From the NCBI RefSeq assembly GCF_001306915.1, contig NZ_LJTC01000002.1, positions 382,108 to 446,107 of the forward strand: a stretch of 64,000 nt of DNA, in the 5' to 3' direction. The notes beneath the pieces were generated by a model. It ran no database searches and had not been told where the DNA came from. It saw nothing but the letters and a program-made list of their open reading frames with translations. Source of the DNA: Pseudoalteromonas lipolytica. GTDB lineage: Bacteria; Pseudomonadota; Gammaproteobacteria; Enterobacterales; Alteromonadaceae. Shown here one piece after another: positions 19,015 to 31,404 of this stretch. The first letter of the stretch is position 1; every line of letters starts with the position of its first letter. Position numbers and translations under genes: made by a program.

Positions 19015-20067
19015 TTGAGTAATCAGTTAAAAACATTAGAGATTTATTTAGAACCCGCCGACAACAAACGCCTTTCATCTTTATGTGGTCCGTTTGACGA
19101 AAACATTAAGCAAATTGAACGCCGCCTTGGTGTTGAGATTGCACACCGTGATAATTTCTTCAGAGTAACTGGTAAACTGCACCTTGCAGCAGCGGCTGTT
19201 GAGATACTAAAAAACCTCTATATTGAAACTCAACCTATTCGCGGCCTGATTGGCGAGATTGAACCTGAAGCCGTACATTTGGCAATTAGCGAATCAAATG
19301 CGCTAGAGCAAGATGAAAACCCAGGTGTATATGGCAAAGACATGGTGATTAAAACTCGCCGTGGCGTTATTAAACCGCGCAATGATAATCAAGGCGTGTA
19401 TGTTGCAAATATTTTGCATCACGATATTACCTTTGGTATTGGCCCTGCTGGCACAGGTAAAACTTATTTAGCGGTTGCTGCAGCTGTTGATGCCTTAGAG
19501 CGTCAAGAAATTCGCCGTATTTTATTAACTCGTCCTGCGGTTGAAGCTGGTGAAAAGCTAGGCTTTTTACCTGGTGACTTAAGTCAAAAAATCGACCCGT
19601 ATTTACGCCCTCTATACGATGCATTATTTGAAATGCTGGGTTTTGAGCGTGTAGAAAAGCTAATTGAGAAAAACGTGATTGAAGTTGCGCCACTTGCTTA
19701 CATGCGTGGTCGTACGCTAAATGACGCGTTTATTATTCTCGATGAAAGCCAAAACACCACAGCAGAACAAATGAAAATGTTCTTAACCCGTATTGGTTTT
19801 AATTCAAAAGCGGTGATCACGGGTGATATTACACAAGTCGATTTGCCGCGTGGTGCCCGCTCAGGCCTACGTCATGCCATCGAAGTATTAAACGGTGTCG
19901 ATGAAATTAGCTTTAACTTCTTCCAATCACACGATGTGGTTCGCCATCCGGTTGTTGCTCGTATCGTTGAAGCTTATGAGCGAAACGATGAAGCAGAACG
20001 TTTAAAACGTGCAGAGAAGCAACGTGCGAAAGAAGCGCAAGCAAACCAACAAGAAGCAAACTCGTGA
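19015..20067 (+). CDS. ybeZ: PhoH-family P-loop ATPase YbeZ
   Basis: A 350-residue PhoH-like protein: N-terminal KH-like region, Walker [12 protein letters not shown], Walker B region [11 protein letters not shown], and a Lys/Glu-rich tail. It is believed to work with YbeY in rRNA processing and ribosome quality control (family knowledge). The start is TTG, preceded by AGGAAG; no nearby ATG fits. Its last codons overlap the ybeY start by four bases (GTGA), indicating coupling. Confidence 0.94.
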   Translation: MSNQLKTLEIYLEPADNKRLSSLCGPFDENIKQIERRLGVEIAHRDNFFRVTGKLHLAAAAVEILKNLYIETQPIRGLIGEIEPEAVHLAISESNALEQDENPGVYGKDMVIKTRRGVIKPRNDNQGVYVANILHHDITFGIGPAGTGKTYLAVAAAVDALERQEIRRILLTRPAVEAGEKLGFLPGDLSQKIDPYLRPLYDALFEMLGFERVEKLIEKNVIEVAPLAYMRGRTLNDAFIILDESQNTTAEQMKMFLTRIGFNSKAVITGDITQVDLPRGARSGLRHAIEVLNGVDEISFNFFQSHDVVRHPVVARIVEAYERNDEAERLKRAEKQRAKEAQANQQEANS

Positions 20068-20519
20068 CCGAATTAGATTTACAAATAGCCTGTGAGTTTG
20101 ACGACTTACCAAGCTTTGAACAATTCCAGCTATGGGCTGACAAAGCCCTTAGCAACTACCGTGAAGATGCAGAGCTGACTATAGTGATCAGCGATGAAGC
20201 ACAAAGCCAGCAGCTCAACAATGATTACCGTGGCAAAGATAAACCGACTAATGTCTTATCTTTTCCATTTGAAGCACCACCGGGCATTGAGTTACCTTTA
20301 GTAGGTGATTTAATCATTTGTCCGGCTATTGTTTTAGCCGAATCAATTGAGCAAGAAAAAACCTTTCACGACCATTTTGCCCATATGGTTATCCATGGAT
20401 GCTTGCATTTACTTGGATTTGACCATATAAAGGACGAAGATGCACTTGAAATGGAAAGCATAGAAAAGCAATTACTTGCCGATCTGAACATCGCTGACCC
20501 ATATCGAGACGATATTTAA
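20064..20519 (+). CDS. ybeY: Endoribonuclease YbeY (16S rRNA maturation)
   Basis: A 151-residue metalloprotein. The zinc site is the [11 protein letters not shown] motif (HxxxHxxGxxH) near residue 115. It acts in 16S rRNA 3'-end maturation and late ribosome quality control. The start is GTG, overlapping the ybeZ stop by four bases. corC follows after 22 bp. Confidence 0.96.
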   Translation: MTELDLQIACEFDDLPSFEQFQLWADKALSNYREDAELTIVISDEAQSQQLNNDYRGKDKPTNVLSFPFEAPPGIELPLVGDLIICPAIVLAESIEQEKTFHDHFAHMVIHGCLHLLGFDHIKDEDALEMESIEKQLLADLNIADPYRDDI

Positions 20520-20541
20520 ATTAACGGAGCAATTAGACGCA

Positions 20542-21426
20542 ATGAGCGACGACAACTCGCAAACTAGCCAGGGTTCTTCTGGCAAAACGTGGCTGGGCCG
20601 CATAGCCCAAATGTTGCAAGGGGAACCCCAGAATAGAGAAGAGCTGGTAGAAGTAATTGCCGATGCGCAAGAACGCGACCTTATCGACCCTGAAACCAAA
20701 GATATGATTGAAGGGGTGCTAGGTGTATCAGAGCTGAAAGTGCGGGACATCATGATCCCACGCTCGCAAATGGTAACCTTAGAGGTTGATACACCATTAG
20801 AAGAGCTATTACCTATGATGGTTGATTCAACACATTCACGTTTTCCCGTGGTATGTGAAGACAAAGACCATGTTGAAGGTATTTTATTAGCAAAAGATTT
20901 ATTACCACTGATCATCAACAAAGATGAGCAACTGCCTTCTTTACGTGAATATTTGCGTCCTGCAGTTGTAGTGCCTGAAAGTAAACGTGTAGACACGCTG
21001 CTTAATGAGTTCCGTCAACAACGTTACCACATGGCGATTGTTATTGATGAGTATGGTGGTGTGTCTGGTCTTGTCACTATCGAAGATATCCTTGAAATCA
21101 TCGTTGGTGAAATCGAAGACGAGCACGATGAAAGTGAAGACCTACAAGATATTCGCCAAGTTGCAAAGCACGTTTACGCTGTGCAAGCACTGACTGAAGT
21201 TGATGACTTTAACGAGTATTTTAAAACTGGTTACAGCACCTCAGATGCTGACACCATAGGTGGTATTGTTTTACATGCATTTGGTCACATGCCAAGTCGT
21301 GGTGAAACAATCGAGGTAGAAGGCTTACAATTTAAAGTCACTAACGCAGATAACCGCCGTATCTTACAATTGCAAGTCACCATTCCAAAGGCTGATGATA
21401 ACGACAGTGAAGAAACTGCTAACTAA
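20542..21426 (+). CDS. corC: CorC/YbeX CBS-domain protein (magnesium/cobalt efflux accessory)
   Basis: A 294-residue soluble protein with two CBS domains (about 70-190; [20 protein letters not shown] begins the first) and a C-terminal CorC_HlyC domain (from about 210). It lacks the DUF21 membrane part of full-length CNNM-type transporters, as E. coli YbeX does. The role in Mg2+/Co2+ efflux is by family; a ribosome-related role has also been proposed because of the ybeZ-ybeY linkage. Its end overlaps the start of lnt. Confidence 0.94.
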   Translation: MSDDNSQTSQGSSGKTWLGRIAQMLQGEPQNREELVEVIADAQERDLIDPETKDMIEGVLGVSELKVRDIMIPRSQMVTLEVDTPLEELLPMMVDSTHSRFPVVCEDKDHVEGILLAKDLLPLIINKDEQLPSLREYLRPAVVVPESKRVDTLLNEFRQQRYHMAIVIDEYGGVSGLVTIEDILEIIVGEIEDEHDESEDLQDIRQVAKHVYAVQALTEVDDFNEYFKTGYSTSDADTIGGIVLHAFGHMPSRGETIEVEGLQFKVTNADNRRILQLQVTIPKADDNDSEETAN

Positions 21427-22954
21427 CCTAAGTCACCTTGCAAAAGATAAAAAAGCCTGGCTCGCACTTGTTGCGGGCCTCTTTTTAACCTTAAGTTACG
21501 CACCCTATAACCTATGGTTTATAACTTTTCTTTCCCTTGGTGCTCTACTCTACTGCATTAACCCTCTCGCAAACGGTAAATTAGCCGCTAAACAAAGTGC
21601 TAAATATGGCTTTTTATTTGGTTTAGGTTGGTTTGGTGCAGGTATAAGCTGGGTGCATGTATCAATAGCGACCTTTGGTGGCATGCCATTAATCGCATCA
21701 CTTTCGTTAATGGTGCTGCTTTGTGCTTATTTAGCCCTTTATCCTGCATTAGCTACTTGGCTGACAACACGCCTTGCTACAGGCCCATATAGCTTTATAT
21801 GTTGGTTACTCGCCGCTATCGCAACCACAGAATACTTACGTGGCACATTGTTAACAGGCTTTCCGTGGCTGAGTTTTGGTTACACGCAAACAGACAGCCC
21901 ACTTAATTTTTTAGCCCCAGTGATTGGTGAGTTTGGGATTACGCTTGTATGTATGTTAATTGCGTTTGCTTTATATCGCCTAGCAAGCAAAGATGGCAAA
22001 CCACTTATCGCCTCTGTAGCCCTATTAGCTGGCTTATATACGATTGCAAGCAGCAACCAGCTACACTACCAAGATAAAACCATTAAAACTGTACTGGTGC
22101 AGGGTAATATTAAACAGCATCTTCGTTTTGAGCCGTCTGAGTTTTGGACGACTATGAGCAAATACCAAGATATGACTCGCCTGCATTGGAATGCTGATTT
22201 AATTGTTTGGCCAGAAGCTGCTGTGCCTGAGCTTGAAGCATTATCAACCGAGTATTTAACAGGCCTTGATAGTGCTGCAACGTTTAATGACACCGCGCTT
22301 ATTACCGGTATCGTTGATTACCAATACGACACGCGTAACATTTTTAATACCTTAATAGTGCTTGGTAAAAAAGAACACGATGACAGTGAAGGCCACTATC
22401 AATATTTAGGTAAAAACCGCTACCAAAAGCATCAGTTATTACCCATTGGTGAGTTTGTGCCGTTTCAGGACTTCTTGCGCCCAATTGCGCCACTGTTTGA
22501 TTTGCCTATGTCCTCCTTTACCCGTGGTGATGAAGTGCAAAACAATTTACGCGCAAATGGCTTAAACATTTTACCGGCTATTTGCTATGAAATTGCCTTT
22601 TCTGAGTTGGTTCGTGGTAATTATCGCAGTGACTCCGACATTTTATTCACGGTGAGTAACGATGCATGGTTCGGTGACTCACATGGCCCGCATCAGCACA
22701 TGCAAATAGCGCGTATGCGCGCCTTAGAGTTACAGCGCCCGCTAATTCGCGTGACCAACAATGGTATTAGCGCCGTTTACGACCCTATCGCTAAATCACA
22801 ATTAGCTATGCCACAATTTAAAGCGGATGTACTCGAAGCCAATATCACGTTAATTAAAGGCGATAGCATTTATAGTCAATATGGCAATTGGCCAGTATGG
22901 GCGGTAGTGATATTACTGAGCGCTGTGGGTGTATTTGTAAGGATTAAGAAATAA
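21395..22954 (+). CDS. lnt: Apolipoprotein N-acyltransferase
   Basis: Adds the third acyl chain to lipoproteins at the periplasmic face of the inner membrane. Six or so N-terminal membrane helices are followed by a nitrilase-type domain with the Glu in VWPEAAVPE, the Lys in the YQKHQLLPIGEFVPF region, and the catalytic Cys in LPAICYEIAF. A last helix is at the C-terminus. The ATG at 21395 overlaps corC by 32 bp. An in-frame GTG at 21407 ([11 protein letters not shown]) is equally possible; neither has a clear ribosome binding site at proper spacing. A bidirectional terminator follows. Confidence 0.95.
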   Translation: MITTVKKLLTNLSHLAKDKKAWLALVAGLFLTLSYAPYNLWFITFLSLGALLYCINPLANGKLAAKQSAKYGFLFGLGWFGAGISWVHVSIATFGGMPLIASLSLMVLLCAYLALYPALATWLTTRLATGPYSFICWLLAAIATTEYLRGTLLTGFPWLSFGYTQTDSPLNFLAPVIGEFGITLVCMLIAFALYRLASKDGKPLIASVALLAGLYTIASSNQLHYQDKTIKTVLVQGNIKQHLRFEPSEFWTTMSKYQDMTRLHWNADLIVWPEAAVPELEALSTEYLTGLDSAATFNDTALITGIVDYQYDTRNIFNTLIVLGKKEHDDSEGHYQYLGKNRYQKHQLLPIGEFVPFQDFLRPIAPLFDLPMSSFTRGDEVQNNLRANGLNILPAICYEIAFSELVRGNYRSDSDILFTVSNDAWFGDSHGPHQHMQIARMRALELQRPLIRVTNNGISAVYDPIAKSQLAMPQFKADVLEANITLIKGDSIYSQYGNWPVWAVVILLSAVGVFVRIKK

Positions 22955-22959
22955 CAATT

Positions 22960-22987
22960 AAAAAAGGCTTCATAATGAAGCCTTTTT
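22960..22987. terminator. Bidirectional terminator between lnt and the FKBP gene
   Basis: AAAAAGGCTTC/GAAGCCTTTTT with a four-base loop, with A- and T-runs on both sides. It serves the two convergent transcripts. Confidence 0.9.
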
Positions 22988-22991
22988 ACAT

Positions 22992-23468
22992 TTAAGATTC
23001 TATCTTTATCAACTCTACATCAAATATAAGTAGCGAGCCTGCAGGAATGCTGCCGACGCGTTTACGGCCGTAAGCAAGCTGAGGCGGGATATAAAAGGTA
23101 AATTTATCTCCTTCGCTCATGAGTTGTAAGCCTTCGGTCCAGCCTGCAATGACTTGGTTTAAACCAAAGCTAATTGGTGAGTTTCTTACCACTGAACTGT
23201 CAAAAACACTGCCATCCATAAGCGTACCGTGATAGTGAACCTTTACTTTACTGGTTGCACTTGGCTTTGTGTCATTACCAGAACTTTGCTCAATTTTGTA
23301 TTGCAGCCCAGATGCGGTTTCATGAATATCGTCGGCTTTACTATTATTCGCTAAAAAGTCCGCGGCGAGTTTTTCATTTTCAAGGGCTTGTAGCTTCGCT
23401 TTTTTACTATTTTTAAAGATTAAAAAACAAAAAATACCAATGATCAGTAAAAGTATTAAATTAATCAT
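22992..23468 (-). CDS. Membrane-anchored FKBP-type peptidyl-prolyl isomerase
   Basis: 158 residues: one N-terminal membrane helix (about 2-20, LILLLIIGIFCFLIF) and a C-terminal FKBP domain (about 65-157) with VKVHYHGTLMDGSVFDSS, PISFGLNQVIAGWTEGLQLM and YGRKRVGSIPAGSLLIFDVEL. It catalyses cis-trans isomerisation of X-Pro bonds. The short linker after the helix is Lys/Glu/Asn-rich; orientation is uncertain because the helix has no cleavage site. Its ATG overlaps the stop of the Lon-like gene by four bases, so translation of the two is coupled. Confidence 0.9.
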   Translation of the reverse strand: MINLILLLIIGIFCFLIFKNSKKAKLQALENEKLAADFLANNSKADDIHETASGLQYKIEQSSGNDTKPSATSKVKVHYHGTLMDGSVFDSSVVRNSPISFGLNQVIAGWTEGLQLMSEGDKFTFYIPPQLAYGRKRVGSIPAGSLLIFDVELIKIES

Positions 23469-25867
23469 TCTGCGTCCTTCTCATCGTCATTGTCGCCATT
23501 TACGATATCTGCAATATTGGCAAGCCTTGCTAAGGCTAGCGCGTTAATAGAGCCTTCAGGGTAACCTTCTGCGGTCATTTCACCTGCGTCTTTATCCATT
23601 AATAAGCTGAGAGCTTGATCAACCGTTTCAACGGCATAAATATTAAAGCGCCCTTTTTCAACGGCATCGAGTACTTCGTCATCAAGCACTAAATTAACTT
23701 GGTTTGATTTAGGAATAATCACCCCTTGCTCACCGGTTAAGCCTCGCATTTTGCAAAGTTTGAAGAAGCCTTCTATTTTCTCGTTTACGCCACCAATTGA
23801 TTGCACATCACCATGCTGGTTAATTGACCCTGTCAGTGCAATAGATTGGCTAATAGGTAAGTTCGTAATGGCTGATATAAGCGCGCACAGCTCTGCTAAT
23901 GAGGCGCTATCACCGTCGATGTAGCCATAGCTTTGCTCTATTGCGATATTGGCACTGAGCGTTAGGCTAAATTGCTGAGCATACTTATTACCTAAGTAAC
24001 CGGTTAACAGCATCACCCCTTTTGAGTGAATGGCTTTACCCAGCTCGGCTTCACGTTCAACGTCAATTACGCCATCTGCACCTGCGTATACAGTGGCTGT
24101 TATGCGTGCAGGTGTACCAAATGAGGTATCGCCAATATGCAGCACAGTTAAGCCATTTACTTTGCCCACTGCGTGACCTTCGGTTGCAATTAAAATTTGC
24201 CCCTCTTTGATATCACTCAGCATGGTTTCTGAAATTTGCCCTGTGCGGTATTGCTTACCAACAATGGCTTCATCTATGTGATGAGCATCAATCACTGTTT
24301 GGCCATCTTGTTTGGCATAAAAACTGGCTTCTGCCACTAACTCTAATACATCAGCAAAACGAGCTGAGAGTTTGTTATGGTGCTCAGCTTGGCGATAACT
24401 AAACTTTAGTAATCTTGCCATTGCAGCTTCATTTACGGTGCAATTAAGTGTTTGCTGACAATATTCAGTCACCTTGGTAATGAACTGATATTGCAGTTTA
24501 TCGCTACTTGGTAAGTAATAATCAAAGTCAGCAAGTACACGGAATAACTCTGCAAACTCTTCGTCATATTCACCAATGGTGTAATAAAGGTCGCGAGAGC
24601 CTAGCAGCACTATTTTTACATCAAGAGGAATAAGCTGCGGACGTAACGTAAAGCTACTTCCCACAGAGCTGTCTTGATAGGGTAAGTCGTTTTTGATTTG
24701 ATGCGTTTTTAGAGAAAGCTTAAGGCCATCCCACACTTGTGGGTTCGCCATGACTTTTTCAGCATCCATAATCAAATAGCCACCATTAGCACGGTGCAGT
24801 GCACCTGGCTGAATTGAACGGTAACTGGTGATAAGCGAGCCTTGTGAGGTCGCATATTCAATTTTGCCGAAAATATTGCCAAAGGTCGGGTTTGGCTCAT
24901 ACACCACAGGGGCTGCATCGCCCTCTTTGTATTCGACTAGAATATTTGGCGCAAAGAAGTCTGTGAGCATCCCTTTACGGTCAAAGTCTTCTTTATTTTC
25001 GTCGTTTTCATCATCGTCGAGCCATTCAAGTACCGCATCAATGATTTCTTCACGAATATCTTTTAAATAACGCAACACACCGATGTGCGTCGCGTATTTA
25101 TGTTCAAGGGCTTTAATGAGTGGCTTAGTGGCAAGCTCAGCAGTTGATTTTTTAAGGTTACGCAGTTTTTCAGATGACTCTCGCTTCCAACGAGGAAGCT
25201 CAATTAATGCTTCGATTAACGCATCTTCAAGCTTTTCGATAACCTCATAAAATTCGATACGCAGTGGCTCATCAAGGGCTGAAAATTCACTGTCGCTCAG
25301 TTGTTTACCATTCACTAAAGGCGCAAATCCCACAACACCATTTTCTTCAATCAGTGCCACACTTTGCTCAAGTGCTGCAATTTCAACAGCAGTAATTGCC
25401 GCATCGTAAGTATCGGTAAACTCACGGTCGATTGACTTTTTCTTGCGTTGATAACCTGGGTTATCAAAAGCCGCTGGGAATGTATCGAGTACTTCGTCGA
25501 TAAATGAATCTATATCGTCAGCTAACTGCTTTGATTGGCCTGCTTGCATGAATAACGCGATTGGCTCGCGGTGGTCATCATAGTTGTTAACATACAACCA
25601 CTCATTAGGCGTTGGGCGGTCTTTTGAATGGGCTGTGAGTTTGTCTTTTACTAAGGTGTAACGACCATGAGCCGCTTCACCCATGACATAAACATTGTAA
25701 CCCGGTAATTCCATTCCAAGTGAAAAGTCAAGGGCACTTTGTGCACGTTGCTGACCAATAAATGGCAACGCTTCTGGATATGGGTTTTGCATACAAGTCG
25801 CAACATGACTTGCTGCAATCTCAGGTGCTAACGCAGAAACAGGTAGTGGGATTAGTTTTTTTGTCAT
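23465..25867 (-). CDS. Orphan Lon-family (LonB/AsrA-like) ATP-dependent protease
   Basis: An 800-residue protein of the AAA_32-Lon type, distinct from housekeeping Lon: there is no Lon N-terminal substrate domain. The N-terminal third has a P-loop-like NVYVMGEAAHGRYTLV, in which the usual GK(S/T) is GRY; AsrA-type relatives also carry GR here, as I recall. A long helical insert follows, then a GGYLIMDAEKVM Walker B-like segment. The C-terminal S16 protease domain has the catalytic Ser in GDSASLAEL (about residue 655) and the Lys in GGVNEKIEGFF (about 700). Substrates are unknown; a stress role is likely. The 69-bp upstream region has a TATAAT. Confidence 0.93.
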   Translation of the reverse strand: MTKKLIPLPVSALAPEIAASHVATCMQNPYPEALPFIGQQRAQSALDFSLGMELPGYNVYVMGEAAHGRYTLVKDKLTAHSKDRPTPNEWLYVNNYDDHREPIALFMQAGQSKQLADDIDSFIDEVLDTFPAAFDNPGYQRKKKSIDREFTDTYDAAITAVEIAALEQSVALIEENGVVGFAPLVNGKQLSDSEFSALDEPLRIEFYEVIEKLEDALIEALIELPRWKRESSEKLRNLKKSTAELATKPLIKALEHKYATHIGVLRYLKDIREEIIDAVLEWLDDDENDENKEDFDRKGMLTDFFAPNILVEYKEGDAAPVVYEPNPTFGNIFGKIEYATSQGSLITSYRSIQPGALHRANGGYLIMDAEKVMANPQVWDGLKLSLKTHQIKNDLPYQDSSVGSSFTLRPQLIPLDVKIVLLGSRDLYYTIGEYDEEFAELFRVLADFDYYLPSSDKLQYQFITKVTEYCQQTLNCTVNEAAMARLLKFSYRQAEHHNKLSARFADVLELVAEASFYAKQDGQTVIDAHHIDEAIVGKQYRTGQISETMLSDIKEGQILIATEGHAVGKVNGLTVLHIGDTSFGTPARITATVYAGADGVIDVEREAELGKAIHSKGVMLLTGYLGNKYAQQFSLTLSANIAIEQSYGYIDGDSASLAELCALISAITNLPISQSIALTGSINQHGDVQSIGGVNEKIEGFFKLCKMRGLTGEQGVIIPKSNQVNLVLDDEVLDAVEKGRFNIYAVETVDQALSLLMDKDAGEMTAEGYPEGSINALALARLANIADIVNGDNDDEKDAE

Positions 25868-25899
25868 TCTAACTTCTTATTTCCCAGTCTTGACTGGGC

Positions 25900-25905
25900 A
25901 TTATA
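25900..25905 (-). promoter_or_regulatory. Perfect -10 element before the Lon-like gene
   Basis: TATAAT on the minus strand, 33 bases before the ATG. The -35 position (GCTGGC) is poor, so an activator or another sigma factor may help. A CCCAGT/ACTGGG hairpin (25883-25898) lies between this element and the start codon. Confidence 0.45.
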
Positions 25906-25936
25906 GGTAACGCCCAGCACAAGCCAGCGTCACTGA

Positions 25937-26395
25937 TTAAGGTTGTAATGCCTTACGGCGAAAATAAATACCGCCACATTCAGTACAAGGAGTAATTTGC
26001 GTAGCATGGTAAACATCGTAACTATGCTGACAATTTTTACATACTAATGTGCCCATGGCTATCCATTCTCCCTCTTGATAAACACCATTATGTTGAAAAT
26101 CTTGATTTAAGGCTTGCCATTCGAGCTGGGTTTTATCTTCAATGTGCGATAACTCGTACCAAAGCGACTCTTTAAGCTCGAGCCATGCGAGTGAATCATA
26201 GTGACTGTCGTTTTCTTTGATGTGGTCGATATCGCGCTGTAGATAGTCACGATACTGATTGAGCTTTTCTTGCCCTAAGTCTTTAAGTGCTTGCTCTGAT
26301 TCAACAAATTTTTCCATTGCATCTTTTAGCTCATGATCTTTTACATCTTTGAGCCATGCACTTAAATCGCTCAACCAAGATTTATAATCTGCCAT
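25937..26395 (-). CDS. ybeL: Zinc-ribbon protein, DUF1451/YbeL-like
   Basis: A 152-residue cytoplasmic protein. The N-terminal 100 residues are strongly helical and charged (likely coiled coil), and the C-terminus holds a zinc ribbon with the CxxC pairs CKNC and CTEC about 20 residues apart. Function unknown. In E. coli ybeL lies next to leuS, as here (divergent, 186 bp apart), which supports the name. Confidence 0.88.
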   Translation of the reverse strand: MADYKSWLSDLSAWLKDVKDHELKDAMEKFVESEQALKDLGQEKLNQYRDYLQRDIDHIKENDSHYDSLAWLELKESLWYELSHIEDKTQLEWQALNQDFQHNGVYQEGEWIAMGTLVCKNCQHSYDVYHATQITPCTECGGIYFRRKALQP

Positions 26396-26581
26396 CGTTT
26401 ACTCCTTCAAAAATGATGAAAAATCAACCGTTATTCTAGTTGAGTATAGGTTAACCTGCCCTGAAAATATATTTCCTTGGAAAATTAACAAAAGCGCCTA
26501 TTTGCCGCTGTGATTAGCATGTATTTTGGGTTATCCTTATCGACAATTTTTTATTAATTTGCAAGAAGTCTGGAATCGTAG

Positions 26582-29170
<2,589 letters not shown>

Positions 29171-29171
29171 G

Positions 29172-29660
29172 ATGGCAGCGCTTCAAGCACTGAAAAACGG
29201 ACTAGCCCTTGCGCTAGTCTGTTTACTGCTGACAAGTTGTGGCTTTCACTTAAAGAAAGCCTCTAACTTGCCTGACGACTTGAAAGTAATCACCCTTGTT
29301 GGTGATGATGAAAAGTCAGCCTTATTCGAATTAGTCGAAAAAGAACTGATTGCGAGTAAAGTTGAGCTTAACCAAGTTGGTAAACACCCTGAGTTAAAGA
29401 TTCATAAAGACCGCTTAGAGCGTCAAATTTTGTCATTATTTGATAATGGTCAGGTTGCTGAATATGAACTTGCCTATAGCGTAAGCTATACCCTCAAGCG
29501 CCCTGGACAAAAAGCGATTAATCAAAGCTTTGAATTGTATCGTAACTACCAAGACGACCCAGACAATGCCCTTGCAAAAGCAAAAGAGCTTGATTTGCTA
29601 TTAAGCGAAATTCGTAAGCAAGCGAGTCGTCGTATTGTTCGTGAGCTATCACAACTGTAA
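29172..29660 (+). CDS. lptE: LPS-assembly lipoprotein LptE
   Basis: Partner and plug of the LptD translocon in the outer membrane. It has a signal peptide with the lipobox LLLTSC and starts its mature part as CGFHLKKASNLPDDLK, the family signature. The ATG used lies just after the leuS stop; a TTG at 29160 inside leuS would add four residues. Its stop shares one base with the holA start (TAATG). Confidence 0.95.
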   Translation: MAALQALKNGLALALVCLLLTSCGFHLKKASNLPDDLKVITLVGDDEKSALFELVEKELIASKVELNQVGKHPELKIHKDRLERQILSLFDNGQVAEYELAYSVSYTLKRPGQKAINQSFELYRNYQDDPDNALAKAKELDLLLSEIRKQASRRIVRELSQL

Positions 29661-30700
29661 TGCGTTGTTATGCAAACCAGCTTCCTAGCCAGTTAAAAAA
29701 AGGTCTCGCGCCTTTTTACATGGTGTTTGGTGAAGAGCCTTACCAAATTGCTCAGTGCATCATGCAAATTCGTCAAGTAGCTAAACAGCAAGGCTTTGCC
29801 GAGGTAATCAAATTTACCTTAATGCCGGGTTTTGATTGGCAAGAAATTGTTGCTCAATATCAAAGTATGTCACTGTTCAGCGCTCGTACCTTAATTGAGT
29901 TTGATTTAAACGAGCAAAAACCTGGTGCGCAAGGCAGCCAAATCTTTAAGCAGCTTGTTGAGCTTGCTAACCCCGATACTATTTTGGTTTTAAAAGGCGC
30001 CAAAGCCAGCCAAGATATTCAACGCAGTGCTTGGTTTAAAGCCCTCGATAAGCAAGGCTTATTTGTTCCTTGTTACCCATTAACAGGTAATCACCTGAGC
30101 CGCTGGTTAGATGAGCAATGCTACCGTTTAAACTTAAACCTTCATAACAACGCGAAACAAAGCTTAATTGATGCCACTGAAGGAAATTTACTTGCCTGTC
30201 ATCAAGAGTTAGAAAAGCTATCTTTGCTTTATGGTAGTGAGCTAATTGACCAACAAGCTGTGATGCAAGGGCTACTAAATCAGTCAAAATTTGATATTTT
30301 TGATTTGAGTGATGCTTTATTAAATGGCCACGCCAAACAAGCGGTTAAAGTAATGACTAAACTGGCTGCCGATAACACTGAAGCCATGAGTATTTTTTGG
30401 GCCATCAATAAAGAAGCAGCTAACTTACTGGCTATGCAACACGGGCGCTTGAATGGTGCCAATATGGCTGATTTATACAAAAAGTATAATATTTGGAAAA
30501 ACCAACAAGCTGTTGTACAACAGGCCTTAAATCGCTTGAACATCCAAGTACTCGAACAAATTACCAAACAATTAGCTCAGTTTGATGCCGCATATAAACA
30601 AGGCAACCTTGTAGCCCCCTACCAAGCATTAATGCAAATATGCTTAGTATTTTGCCAACCTGTGGCGATACCTTTACCTTGCCACCCGGTCTTTGACTAA
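29660..30700 (+). CDS. holA: DNA polymerase III subunit delta
   Basis: The clamp-loader wrench that opens the beta clamp. At 346 residues it has the usual length. Typical parts are YMVFGEEPYQIAQCI at the N-terminus, GNHLSRWLDEQCYRLNL, and FDIFDLSDALLNGHAKQAVKVM. The order leuS-lptE-holA-nadD-rsfS-rlmH matches E. coli. It is translationally coupled to lptE by a one-base overlap. Confidence 0.96.
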   Translation: MRCYANQLPSQLKKGLAPFYMVFGEEPYQIAQCIMQIRQVAKQQGFAEVIKFTLMPGFDWQEIVAQYQSMSLFSARTLIEFDLNEQKPGAQGSQIFKQLVELANPDTILVLKGAKASQDIQRSAWFKALDKQGLFVPCYPLTGNHLSRWLDEQCYRLNLNLHNNAKQSLIDATEGNLLACHQELEKLSLLYGSELIDQQAVMQGLLNQSKFDIFDLSDALLNGHAKQAVKVMTKLAADNTEAMSIFWAINKEAANLLAMQHGRLNGANMADLYKKYNIWKNQQAVVQQALNRLNIQVLEQITKQLAQFDAAYKQGNLVAPYQALMQICLVFCQPVAIPLPCHPVFD

Positions 30701-30712
30701 GAGTAACAATTG

Positions 30713-31348
30713 ATGATTGCTATTTTTGGTGGCACCTTTGATCCAATTCACTTAGGTCATATTAATATGGCCCAGCAGTGTGTTCAGCAGTGCCAACTCG
30801 ATACCCTTTACTTCATGCCTTGTGCTATTCCTGCTCATAAAGCCAAGCCAGGAATAAGTGATGAGCATCGTATAAACATGCTAAAACTTGCGATTGACGA
30901 CAATCCGCATTTTGCTATCGATTACCGCGAACTAAACCGAGAAGGTGCGTCTTATTCTTTGCTGAGTTTAGAAGAGCTTCGTGCAGAAAACCCAGCAGCG
31001 CCGATTATGTTTTTAATCGGCATGGACTCATTCAATAGCCTAGATAAATGGTTTAAATGGCAAGAAATTGTCAAACTTTGTCATATTGTGGTGTACCAGC
31101 GTCCGGGGCAGCACTGCCAAGTATCTGGTGAACTTGCAGCTTATAAAGAGAATGCCGTAACAGAGCAACTTAGCCAGCTACAACAAGCCCCTGCAGGTAA
31201 GTTATTCTTTTTAAATGGCTTACAAGTTAATGCCGCCTCAAGCGAAATCAGAAAAAAGCTGCATTTAAATAATGATATAGCGGAACTTTTACCTACCAAT
31301 GTAAGTCAATACATTGCGCAGCATCATCTTTACCAAACAGATGAATAA
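30713..31348 (+). CDS. nadD: Nicotinate-nucleotide adenylyltransferase
   Basis: Converts nicotinate mononucleotide and ATP to deamido-NAD. It begins with the nucleotidyltransferase motif FGGTFDPIHLGHIN (HxGH) and has the C-terminal SSSEIRKKL-like motif as ASSEIRKKL. The ATG at 30713 is preferred to the adjacent TTG at 30710. 211 residues. Confidence 0.96.
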   Translation: MIAIFGGTFDPIHLGHINMAQQCVQQCQLDTLYFMPCAIPAHKAKPGISDEHRINMLKLAIDDNPHFAIDYRELNREGASYSLLSLEELRAENPAAPIMFLIGMDSFNSLDKWFKWQEIVKLCHIVVYQRPGQHCQVSGELAAYKENAVTEQLSQLQQAPAGKLFFLNGLQVNAASSEIRKKLHLNNDIAELLPTNVSQYIAQHHLYQTDE

Positions 31349-31404
31349 ATACTGCCTGCGTGATAAAATAACAAATTAAGATTATTTATTTTTGAGAAAA
31401 CACT

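Noticed and set aside
23465..25867. Housekeeping Lon protease
   Set aside because: It lacks the Lon N-terminal substrate domain and a canonical Walker A; only the S16 protease domain is Lon-like.
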